Shown in pieces: positions 9,155-18,000 of a stretch of DNA of 64,000 bases. A model generated the notes under the pieces. The model was not told the origin of the DNA. It did no database searches and worked only from the letters and a program-made list of their open reading frames with translations. The position numbers and the translations under genes are program-made. How positions within the stretch are numbered: position 1 is the first letter of the stretch; every line of letters begins with the position of its first letter. Source of the DNA: JAPHTQ01 sp050288165 (GTDB lineage: Bacteria > Pseudomonadota > Gammaproteobacteria > Thiohalomonadales > Thiohalomonadaceae); contig JBNKDG010000007.1 of NCBI GenBank assembly GCA_050288165.1, positions 146,975 through 210,974 of the forward strand, in the 5' to 3' direction.

Positions 9155-10090
9155 TCAGGCCAGGATTTCGCTGATGCGAATCGCTGTATCGAGTGCCCGA
9201 CGGCCATCTTCACCGGTAACCGGCGGCGCACTCTTGTTGTTTATCGCATCGATAAAGGCCGTTGCTTCGGCCAGGATCGCATCGGAGTTATCGAAGATGC
9301 TCTCCTCGGAGGTGATCTCGGGAATGCCCGGGAACATCTCTTTTTCGCCCTTGCGGTGCACGCTAAGGACCTTGTCCTGAAAGTCGATGGAGATATAGGC
9401 GTCGGGTTGGAAGATACGCATCTTGCGCTGCGGCTTCATGCTCACCCGGCTGGCGGTAACGTTGGCGACGCAGCCGCTCTCGAAGGTGATGCGCGCGTTG
9501 ACGATGTCGTGTTCTTTGGTCAGCACGGAAACGCCGTTAGCGTCGATCTGCTTGATGGGGGAGCGCACCAGGTTCTGGATGATGTCGATGTCGTGGATCA
9601 TCAGGTCCAGTACCACATTGACGTCGGCGCCACGAGGATTGAAAGGCGCCAGACGGTGCGACTCAATGAACTGCGGTGTGGTCAGCACCGGCTCAAGTGC
9701 CAGTACCGCCGAATTGAAGCGTTCCAGGTGACCGATCTGTAGCACCAGCGATTTCTCCCGGGCGATGGCGATCAACTCGTCCGCCTCGGCCACGGTGACG
9801 GTCATCGGTTTTTCCAGCAGTACATGGATGCCGTTTTCCAGGCACTCCTTCGCCACCTGATAGTGGAGCTGGGTGGGGACCACGATGCTCACCGCATCGA
9901 CCTTGCCGAACAGTTCCCGATAATCGCCTACTGCCTGGGTATGGCATTCGTTGGCGACACGTTGGGCGTTTTCGATATTGCTGTCGGCGACAGCGACCAG
10001 TTCGGCCTGGGGCAGGGCGGCGTATTTCTGGGCATGAAAGCGCCCCAGATAACCGACGCCGATCACGGCGGTTTTAAGTGGAGTTGTCAC
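9155..10090 (-). CDS. gnnA: Gfo/Idh/MocA NAD-dependent sugar oxidoreductase, probable GnnA
   Basis: This 311-residue protein has an N-terminal Rossmann domain (VIGVGYLGRFHAQKY) and the family EKP motif in 'HVLLEKPMTVTVAEA'. The C-terminal sheet domain carries the conserved 'DLMIHDIDII' histidine region. With the aminotransferase downstream it is predicted to oxidise the 3-OH of UDP-GlcNAc to a 3-keto sugar, which GnnB then aminates. The product would let LpxA place an amide-linked acyl chain at position 3 of lipid A. It is the first gene of the leftward operon. The listed start is a GTG at 10090 with only a weak AGG upstream, so the start is less certain than the function. Confidence 0.75.
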   Translation of the reverse strand: MTTPLKTAVIGVGYLGRFHAQKYAALPQAELVAVADSNIENAQRVANECHTQAVGDYRELFGKVDAVSIVVPTQLHYQVAKECLENGIHVLLEKPMTVTVAEADELIAIAREKSLVLQIGHLERFNSAVLALEPVLTTPQFIESHRLAPFNPRGADVNVVLDLMIHDIDIIQNLVRSPIKQIDANGVSVLTKEHDIVNARITFESGCVANVTASRVSMKPQRKMRIFQPDAYISIDFQDKVLSVHRKGEKEMFPGIPEITSEESIFDNSDAILAEATAFIDAINNKSAPPVTGEDGRRALDTAIRISEILA

Positions 10091-10203
10091 AATGAAAATA
10101 CCTGACTAATTTAGGTCGAAAACGAGCGCAAATGATCGCACTTAATGCAATAAAAATCAAGAAGATAGGTTGGGGAGTGTAGTAGATAAGTATTATTTTG
10201 TAA

Positions 10204-10232
10204 TTGACAGTTATAACACTGCCAGTTAGATT
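10204..10232 (+). promoter_or_regulatory. Candidate sigma-70 promoter of the type I secretion operon
   Basis: TTGACA at 10204-10209 and TAGATT at 10227-10232 are separated by exactly 17 bp. Transcription would start near 10239 and leave about a 50-nt leader to the GTG at 10288. The leader contains a short hairpin (GTCCC-TCAG-GGGAC) around 10242-10256. The 197-bp gap 10091-10287 also has to hold the divergent gnnA promoter, for which only a weak match is visible. Confidence 0.55.
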
Positions 10233-10287
10233 GACACCGTGTCCCTCAGGGGACGACACCACACATAATAATACACGGAGGTACCCT

Positions 10288-12480
10288 GTGCTTGCACAAG
10301 GGATAGCCCGCTTCAAAAGTAAAAAGAAGCCGGATATAGCACCATCTTGGGAAACTGAAAAACCTCTTTCACGCGAGTCCTTTGTGTGGGCTGTTGGTAG
10401 TTTAGCCCATGTTCATCGAATTCCCTTTGAACCTCAGCTTCTCCAGCACAATTTCCCTCCCCCTCATACTGTCGCTAGCCTCATAGCCTCGCTGCAGAAA
10501 ATGGGTCTCGAATTGCGTTATGCGCAACTAAGTGCAACTGGCATGCCTACCTTTCAACTCCCCTGTCTCGCTGTACTTAAGACTGAAGAAAATATTACAG
10601 AAGGAAATGGGGATGATGAAACAGAGGAGGAAGGCCCGGAATCCGTCAATCTGGTACTAATTGCCCGTCTTGAGGAGGGTCGTATCCTTTGGTTTTCAGC
10701 TGGCTCCAATACTCCTCAACTGGAGAACGCGGAAGATTTTCTTGAACGGATTGAGCCCACCGTGTTGACCGCCTGGCCGGAACAACTTGCTGAGGAAGAG
10801 GAGGGTAACAAGGCCCCAGAATTTGGTTTCCGCTGGTTTATCCCTGAAATATTAAAGCACAAGCGTCTATGGAAAGACGTATTGCTTGCTTCGTTAGCCA
10901 TCCAGCTTTTTGCATTGGCCACGCCACTATTTACCCAGGTCGTTATTGACAAGGTTATCGTCCACCATGCGATGAACACTCTTTATGTGGTCGGGTTCGG
11001 GCTACTGATGTTTATGCTCTTTAGTGCGGGATTGACCTGGATTCGGCAATACCTGGTAATACACACAGGTAATCGAATAGATGCTGTATTGGGGAGCAAG
11101 GTATTCAGCCACCTGTTCCATTTGCCTATTCGCTATTTCGAAAAAAGGTCAACGGGAACCATGGTGGCACGGATTCAGGGGATTGAAAGTATCCGTGAGT
11201 TTGTCAGTGGAGCTGCGGTATCCCTGTTGTTGGACCTGCCGTTCCTGGTAATTTTCCTTGCTATTATGTTTTATTACAGCTGGCAGCTAACCTCCATTGT
11301 TTTAGTCTGCCTAACACTTATCGCAATTATCAGTCTTGCCATTACACCGTTACTACGCCAGCGCATGAACGAACAGTTTCAACGTGGCGCAAAAAACCAG
11401 GCATTTCTCACCGAATACCTCTCAGGTGTGGAAACAGTTAAATCACTGCAAATGGAGCCGCAGCTCAATCACAAATATGGCGACATGCTCGCCGCCTATC
11501 TGGAAGCAGGGTTTAAAAGTCGTGCACTTGGGAATACCTACAACGTATCGGCTCAAACAATTGAGCAGGTACAAACTCTCGCCGTACTAGCTGTGGGGGC
11601 CTGGTTGGTGATGAGTACCGATACCTTCACTATCGGTATGTTGGTTGCTTTCCAGATGTTTGCCAGTCGCTTATCTCAGCCAGTTATGCGAATTGTAGGC
11701 ATGTGGCAACAGTTCCAGCAGGCCAATATCTCGGTTAAACGCCTGGGCGATATTATGGATGCCCCGACTGAGCCCTATGCATTGATACCTGCACGCACAC
11801 AAACAGGCTCAGGAAAGATTGAAATTCAAGGACTCGCATTTCGCTACGGCGAAGACCGGCCTTTTCTTTATCAGGATCTCAATGCATCAATACCAGCAGG
11901 TACCTCTGTTGCAATTCTGGGGCAGTCAGGTAGCGGTAAAAGCACACTAACTAAATTGCTACAGGGTTTCTACCAACCTTCCGAAGGGCGCATCTTGCTG
12001 GATGGACGAGATATCCGCCATCTCAGCGCCAATGAACTACGCCGTCATTTTGGTGTGGTTCCACAAGAAAGTGTGCTCTTCTCCGGAACAATATATGAGA
12101 ATCTTATCCTCGCAAACCCTTACGCCACGTTCGAGCAGATAAGCAATGCCTGCAAAATGGCGGAAATCCATGAAGTGATTGAAGCCTTGCCAGAAGGTTA
12201 CCAAACTGAAATCGGTGAAAATGGAAGCGGTCTTTCTGGCGGACAGAAGCAACGGATGGCGATTGCAAGGGCATTACTCAAGCAACCAAAGGTATTAATC
12301 TTCGACGAGGCTATTGCGCACCTTGATAGTGAAACATCTGAACAATTTGCCAATACCGTCAATCAGTTGCAAGGAAAGGTGACCGTGGTGTTTATCACTC
12401 ACCAGATGCCGGAACGGTTACGTGTGGATCACAGTGTGTCACTTGGTGCATTCACAAAAAATATAACGAGTGTTGAATAA
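10288..12480 (+). CDS. Type I secretion ABC transporter, HlyB/LapB type
   Basis: The start GTG at 10288 is chosen because a strong GGAGG lies 6 bp before it; the product is 730 residues. Residues 1-130 are a C39-peptidase-like domain without the catalytic cysteine, as in HlyB-type exporters of uncleaved RTX proteins. A six-helix membrane domain spans about 190-480 (LFALATPLFTQVVIDKV onward). The nucleotide-binding domain has Walker A GQSGSGKST (Lys551), signature LSGGQ (649-653), Walker B IFDEA (Asp673-Glu674) and the switch His705 in FITHQ. It is the first gene of a run ending in a giant RTX protein, which is its presumed cargo. No TolC gene is in the window, so the outer-membrane channel must come from elsewhere. 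Confidence 0.93.
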   Translation: MLAQGIARFKSKKKPDIAPSWETEKPLSRESFVWAVGSLAHVHRIPFEPQLLQHNFPPPHTVASLIASLQKMGLELRYAQLSATGMPTFQLPCLAVLKTEENITEGNGDDETEEEGPESVNLVLIARLEEGRILWFSAGSNTPQLENAEDFLERIEPTVLTAWPEQLAEEEEGNKAPEFGFRWFIPEILKHKRLWKDVLLASLAIQLFALATPLFTQVVIDKVIVHHAMNTLYVVGFGLLMFMLFSAGLTWIRQYLVIHTGNRIDAVLGSKVFSHLFHLPIRYFEKRSTGTMVARIQGIESIREFVSGAAVSLLLDLPFLVIFLAIMFYYSWQLTSIVLVCLTLIAIISLAITPLLRQRMNEQFQRGAKNQAFLTEYLSGVETVKSLQMEPQLNHKYGDMLAAYLEAGFKSRALGNTYNVSAQTIEQVQTLAVLAVGAWLVMSTDTFTIGMLVAFQMFASRLSQPVMRIVGMWQQFQQANISVKRLGDIMDAPTEPYALIPARTQTGSGKIEIQGLAFRYGEDRPFLYQDLNASIPAGTSVAILGQSGSGKSTLTKLLQGFYQPSEGRILLDGRDIRHLSANELRRHFGVVPQESVLFSGTIYENLILANPYATFEQISNACKMAEIHEVIEALPEGYQTEIGENGSGLSGGQKQRMAIARALLKQPKVLIFDEAIAHLDSETSEQFANTVNQLQGKVTVVFITHQMPERLRVDHSVSLGAFTKNITSVE

Positions 12481-12489
12481 GGGTCTCCG

Positions 12490-13803
12490 GTGACAGTTAA
12501 TCAGGACTTTTCGCCACGTCTTCTGGCTCTGCAGGAAAATCCGCCTTCGCCACTGCCACGTGCAGTGCTTATGACTCTTTTTGGGTTTCTCGTGATATTG
12601 ATCTTGTGGTCGCTAATTGGCCAACTGGATATCGTCGTCCGCACTCAGGGTAAACTTCTTCCTGTAACGCGCATTAAAGTAGTGCAGCCACTGGAAGGAG
12701 GGCGAGTCGAGCGCATTCTCGTATCCGAAGGGAAACGGGTAGCAAAGGGTGAAACACTTCTGATTATGGATACCCATTTTTCTGAGGCGGACACGGAGAA
12801 GTTGAAATCCCAACTGGACGAAACAAAAATCCAGCTACGCAGAATAGAGGCGGAGCTTACTGGCGAAGAATTCAAGGCACTTCCCGATGATGACCAGAAG
12901 ATATTTAGAGAAGTCGCCCAACAATATGAGGCGAATAGGCAAGCTATAAAAGAATCAGTGAGCGAACAACAATCCGTTCTCAAACAGGCGAAGCAGGACA
13001 AGGCTTCAGCAATGGAGATTCTGCAGAAACTTAAAGAGACATTGCCTATGTATAAAGAGAGTGAAAAGGCGATGTTGAAATTGGTGGAAAAAGGCTACGT
13101 CAATAGACTCGATGTTCTAGAAAAACAAAAGGAGCGTATTGCTGCAGAACAGGATATGCGTGCCCAGGAAAGAAACATTGAGTCGCTGAATGCAAGAATC
13201 GAGGAAGCGAAAACAAAGCTCGGTCGAATCAAGGCGGCAAACCGCCAGGCGCTGTTGGATAACCGGGCCGAACTGAACAACACCCTGGCGCAACTGGAGC
13301 AGGAGTGGGTCAAACAGGAACACCGAAACCAACTTATGGAACTCAAGGCGCCGCAGGATGGCTATATACAGGAACTGGCTGTCCATACCGAGGGTTCGGT
13401 GGTGCCGTCCGGTACGGTGTTGATGAGCATTGTTCCGGCGAATGAACCGCTCAAGGCCGAAGTCTACCTGGATAACAGGGATATCGGCTTTGTTAAACAA
13501 GGACAAACTGCAAAGGTAAAAATGGAGGCCTATGAATTTCAGCGCTATGGCTTACTTGATGCAGAAGTAGCCATGATTAGTGCGGATACCGTAACACAGC
13601 AACAGGGGGACGTGCAGAATGCCGTCAACTATCGCGCCCAACTTGACCTGGCGAATCAGTTCCTTGAAAAAGAAGGGAAGTCGTTTGAGCTGCGTCCAGG
13701 GATGATGGTGGTGGCGGAAATAAAAGTCGGTACACGCTCTGTGATGGAGTATCTGCTTTCACCGATCCAACAGGCGGTTTTGGAGGCGGGGACAGAGCGT
13801 TGA
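12490..13803 (+). CDS. Type I secretion membrane-fusion protein, HlyD family
   Basis: This 437-residue adaptor links the ABC transporter to a TolC channel. A short cytoplasmic N terminus is followed by one membrane helix (residues 26-44) and a split lipoyl/barrel domain ('LPVTRIKVVQPLEGGRVERI' before, 'MELKAPQDGYIQELAV' after). Between them is a long alpha-helical hairpin rich in Lys/Glu/Gln (about 95-290). The C-terminal 'LRPGMMVVAEIKVG' block is the conserved HlyD end. The start is GTG at 12490, preceded by AAGGG and 9 bp after the transporter stop. Its 3' end overlaps the next gene by 4 bp. Confidence 0.94.
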   Translation: MTVNQDFSPRLLALQENPPSPLPRAVLMTLFGFLVILILWSLIGQLDIVVRTQGKLLPVTRIKVVQPLEGGRVERILVSEGKRVAKGETLLIMDTHFSEADTEKLKSQLDETKIQLRRIEAELTGEEFKALPDDDQKIFREVAQQYEANRQAIKESVSEQQSVLKQAKQDKASAMEILQKLKETLPMYKESEKAMLKLVEKGYVNRLDVLEKQKERIAAEQDMRAQERNIESLNARIEEAKTKLGRIKAANRQALLDNRAELNNTLAQLEQEWVKQEHRNQLMELKAPQDGYIQELAVHTEGSVVPSGTVLMSIVPANEPLKAEVYLDNRDIGFVKQGQTAKVKMEAYEFQRYGLLDAEVAMISADTVTQQQGDVQNAVNYRAQLDLANQFLEKEGKSFELRPGMMVVAEIKVGTRSVMEYLLSPIQQAVLEAGTER

Positions 13804-15071
13804 GATATTTGAGAGTAATCCTGGTTGCTGGGACGTTTTTGTTAACGCATACGTGTGTGGTATGTGCAGCGAGTTTTGATTGCGCAAAGGCAAATAGCAA
13901 AGTTGAGCGCATGATATGTGATATACCAGAACTATCAAAACTAGACGAAAAGCTGAGCGATATATATGGTCTTGCAGTACGGTACGACGAGAATGTCGAC
14001 GCTATACGAGAAGCACAGCGGAACTGGTTGCGTTTCAGAAACAGCTGCCGTGATCCCATATGTGTAAAAGGGAGCTATGAATCACGCATAGAGGATTTTC
14101 GTGGTGGCAAGCCTGCGGGCTGGACGAAAGAATACATACAAAGGCAACAATTCTGCTCTACTGAGAAACCTACTCTTAAATTTGAGTATTGTGACAACAA
14201 TGCACAATATTTGCCTTGCCCTGGAGGGGCAGGTGAGAATGAATCAGTATGTGAAGAATATCTTCGCCATCTTCAATCCTATACAACATCATTCCCCGCT
14301 TGCTCGTTCTCCGTGCCTCATGGATACATAAAGCTAAAATGGGTTGAAATGAATGTTTTACAATACCCAGAGTTAGTATATCAAGCAGAGAGAATGATTC
14401 TATCAGTAACGAAAGGATACAATCATCCTGCATTTGATGTATGGTTTCAAACTTTACGTAATGAGTTGGAAGCAGGGAAGATTTCGCCAAGGCTAAAAAA
14501 AGCAATAGTTTTAGTGAATGGTGTCGAGACATTTGTGTTGACTTATACACGTGATAGCAAGCGTTGCTTGGCCGGATTTAGGTCGCAGGTTCTATCAATG
14601 AATGGTTCAGATATGAGTCACGAGTACTTTGCGAATATTGAAGATAGTTTAGTGCCTTTGTCTGCACATCCTGCTGCCCAAAAAAACTCAGTATGGAGTA
14701 TAAATGGGGAAGCTATATTTTTAGCTCAAAATTTGGAGGAAAAAACCGCGAACGAAAAACTGCGGTATTATGGATCTGGCTTTGTTTTTGTTGGTACTCA
14801 TGGACTATACCTAATAAAAATAAACTGGCCAACTAGGTCATTTTATCTGAACAAAACTAATGGCGAATATTGTCTGTATGATGATGGTAATGAGGATAAT
14901 AGTGTTGTTTCCATTAGTGCGCCAGAGATAACCATGTATGCATCAGAATATGTAGTTGCCGATAAAACAGGTCAAGATAATCTTCTTGAATTCAGTAACT
15001 ATCCGCCTCTGTGTCAATTTAAACCACTTATTTTTCCATTTGATGAAAGGAAATATCATGCCGATCACTGA
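13800..15071 (+). CDS. Secreted protein with N-terminal LprI-type (lysozyme inhibitor-like) domain; candidate immunity protein
   Basis: The product has 423 residues. A signal peptide (MRYLRVILVAGTFLLTHTCVVCAA) is followed by an LprI/DUF1311-type domain at about residues 25-100. The family pattern is visible: paired cysteines C28 and C40 (FDC...MIC), 'LSKLDEKLSDIY', 'REAQRNWLRFRNSC' and a last Cys before 'KGSYESRI'. The remaining 320 residues are Cys-containing and not recognised. The TTG start overlaps the hlyD stop, and its end overlaps the start of the giant RTX gene by 14 bp. Members of this family inhibit lysozyme in Mycobacterium, and the adjacent gene encodes a lysozyme domain, so an immunity role is inferred. 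GC is only about 35% in the stretch I counted, well below the neighbours. Confidence 0.72.
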   Translation: MRYLRVILVAGTFLLTHTCVVCAASFDCAKANSKVERMICDIPELSKLDEKLSDIYGLAVRYDENVDAIREAQRNWLRFRNSCRDPICVKGSYESRIEDFRGGKPAGWTKEYIQRQQFCSTEKPTLKFEYCDNNAQYLPCPGGAGENESVCEEYLRHLQSYTTSFPACSFSVPHGYIKLKWVEMNVLQYPELVYQAERMILSVTKGYNHPAFDVWFQTLRNELEAGKISPRLKKAIVLVNGVETFVLTYTRDSKRCLAGFRSQVLSMNGSDMSHEYFANIEDSLVPLSAHPAAQKNSVWSINGEAIFLAQNLEEKTANEKLRYYGSGFVFVGTHGLYLIKINWPTRSFYLNKTNGEYCLYDDGNEDNSVVSISAPEITMYASEYVVADKTGQDNLLEFSNYPPLCQFKPLIFPFDERKYHADH

Positions 15072-18000
15072 TACAACCTCACTCACGGCCGAAGAGTTTA
15101 ATACGCAATTACGCGCGTTTCTTCTAGGTGAAGAGGCGGGTAGGACGCTTCCGTATTATGATACAGCAGGAATAGCAACAATCGGAATCGGATACAATCT
15201 TACAGACTCTACAATGCGACAATACGTGTATGAGTCTATGGGGATAGTAGCTGGTTCACCGTTAGGCAACTCATTGTATGATGTCATGACGCGGCAAGAT
15301 TTTGTTGATCGTGCTCAAGCTGCGGCAGACGCTAAGGATTGGACCTCACTATATCAAGTTACTGCAGAAATGCAACAAGCATTGGCGGAGGTATATGGAC
15401 AGGTATTTGAGATGACCCAATCTCAAATTGATGAGGTTTATACCAAAACTATTACGGATCGTGTGTCAATAGTGAAACAGGCGCTCGGACTAGATGATGC
15501 GCAATACAATGTTGAATTAATCGCACTAGTTTCTGTTCAATACAACGGTTTATTTGGTCCTGGTATCAGGAATGCATTGGCATTCACCGATCCTTATGCT
15601 GCGAGAGCAGAGGCGTGGCGACAAATTAGATATGTTCATGCCGATCAACTCTGGGATAGACGGTACAGAGAGTCAGAGCTTTTTGGTTTGTATGGGAGCC
15701 CTCATGCGGTTTCAACAAATGAAGCCCTCTCTGTTTACGAGATGTATACAACTTATGGCGAGGAGATGTATGCAGCTGATCTTGATAATGGTGGTGTTGA
15801 CAGTCTTGTTCGTGCATTAAGGCCATTTGCGAACGCATTGATTTCAGAATATGCGCCTGGCGCCGGAGTTTCCCCTCTTGATATCTTGGTTGCTGATAAT
15901 TTTGGTGGTGGACTTTCTTCACTTTCACGAAACCGTTCAGATGTACCGGTTTTGCTGATTGGTGGTGCTAATGCAGAACTACTTACTTCAGGTCTTGGTG
16001 ATGATTATTTGATTGGTCTTGGTGGCGAAGATCAGTTATTTGGTGGTGGTGGATATGATACATACATAGTTGGAGATGGTGATGTTGTAACGGATGTTGA
16101 CGATTATGGAAGCATTCAGCTTGGAGGGGTGACACTTTCAGGTGCAAGCCGTAATGAAGGAGAGCAGTATTTTATTAGTTCGGATAAGAGTGCCGTCTAC
16201 ACAGAGTCGGGCGGCAGGATTGATGTATGGCTAAATGGTGAACATATTGTTGTCAATGCGGTAACAGAGGTCCACCGAGTAGAATACGAGACATACGTCG
16301 AAACCGGTATCCCTAGTATGGGGATTACTTTAATCACTTATAAAAAGGATACCCCCCCTCCTCCTTCTGATGGCCCTGGCGATGGCTCTAATGGTGAGCC
16401 ACCGTGGAACGATCCATTTGATGATGCACAGCGCGCTGTTTGTCCGGTTGTCCTCGATCTGGATGGTAATGGTGCTGCGGTTGTTCCATCTGAGATAGGT
16501 GTCTATTTCGACCATAATGGCGATGGTTTTGCAGAGAGAACAGCATGGTTAACAAGTGGTGACGGCCTGCTTGTTCGCGATCTTGATGGTGATGGGAAGA
16601 TTACGACGGGTAATGAATTATTCGGCGATCAAACAATAATGAAGAATGGCTTGGCGGCCCAGAATGGTTTCGAAGTATTAAAAGAATATGATGACAACCA
16701 GGATGGTGTTATAGACGCTCAGGACCTGATCTGGAGTGACTTGCAAATCTGGCAGGACGTTAATAGTGATGGTGTATCTCAGGCAGATGAGTTGCATGCG
16801 CTAAGTGATTTCGATGTTGCGTCAATTAATCTTGCATACAGTCAACCAGGAGGTTACCGAACTACTGCAACGAGCACATATACTAAAATGGATGGTAGCA
16901 CATCAAACATCGTAGATGATGCATTTTTTACTTCTGTCCCATGGGATACAGTGTCTGCATCCTCTGTTGAAGTTTTGTCAGATGTGGCTGCGCTGCCATG
17001 TCTGGAAGGTTATGGTGTCGTCGAGAATCTACATCAGGCAATCTCTAAGGATGAGACTGGTAAGCTAAAAAAGTTAGTAGAAAGCTTTTTGACGGCAGGC
17101 AGCGTTGGGCAGCGCGAGAACTTAATGCACCAAATTCTGCTTGAATGGACAGGTAGTGTTGGGATTGATCCGTCTAGCAGACAGAATCCACACTATGGCA
17201 CAAATTATGACGCACAGAAACTTAATGTCATCGAATCTTTCTATGGTGCCACATACATAAATACTGTTGCGGATTCAGGGTATATAGAATATGACCCGAT
17301 ACCCCAGTCTGTTGTTCATCTTAATTCCGCATATAATGCGATTTTCGAACAAATGTATTCGAGTTTGATGGTTCAAACTCATTTGCAGGACTTGTTCGGA
17401 AGTGTCTCTGTTTCCTTCGATATAGATGCGAATAGTGTATCAGTTGATGCGGCTGGTGCAATTTCCAAAATAGTGGATGTTTATGCTGACTATCCTCAGT
17501 ACGCTATAGAACTGGCACGTGAGTTTTCAAGGGTTGTATTAAGCTCCAATCGTTTCAATACGGCTGATATGTCTGGAGCCTTGGACCAACTACGCCAACT
17601 TGATGTTGCTGTTTCAAGTTATGTGTCAGGTCTGATTGCATCATTACCAGCAAATAAAATAGATGGAACAGATGCGGATGATGTTTTCGAAGGCACTTTA
17701 GGTGCGGATGCGTTTTATGGTGCCGCTGGTAATGACCTAATGCATGGGAACCTGGGTGCAGATTATCTGGTCGGTGATGCTGGTGATGATGTTCTATACG
17801 GTGATGAAGGAGTAGATAGCCTCTTTGGCGGGTATGGCAATGATCTATTGGATGGAGGTCAAGGAAATGACTATCTGGTAGGTGGCCTGGGTAATGATAC
17901 ATATATATATGGTCGAGGCTATGGCTATGATCGGATTTCTGATACGGATGCGAATGTTGGGAATTTCGATGTTGTTCGTTTTACACCCGATATTAAGCCG

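Noticed and set aside
8456..9742. 428-codon plus-strand frame opposite gnnA/gnnB
   Set aside because: It spans the gap between two clear leftward genes and has the Val/Gly/Asp-rich composition of an antisense shadow.
10288..10680. Active C39 peptidase domain in the ABC transporter
   Set aside because: The region has the C39-like fold position, but no cysteine at the catalytic place near the N terminus, so it is the inactive HlyB-type domain.
14956..15057. Upstream start of the giant RTX gene at 14956
   Set aside because: It would add 34 residues with no ribosome site, lies inside the preceding gene, and the ATG at 15058 has AAGGAA correctly spaced.
15058..15760. LapA-type N-terminal retention module in the giant protein
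   Set aside because: The N terminus instead matches lysozyme. No retention-module pattern or di-alanine LapG site is visible, and no LapD/LapG genes are nearby.
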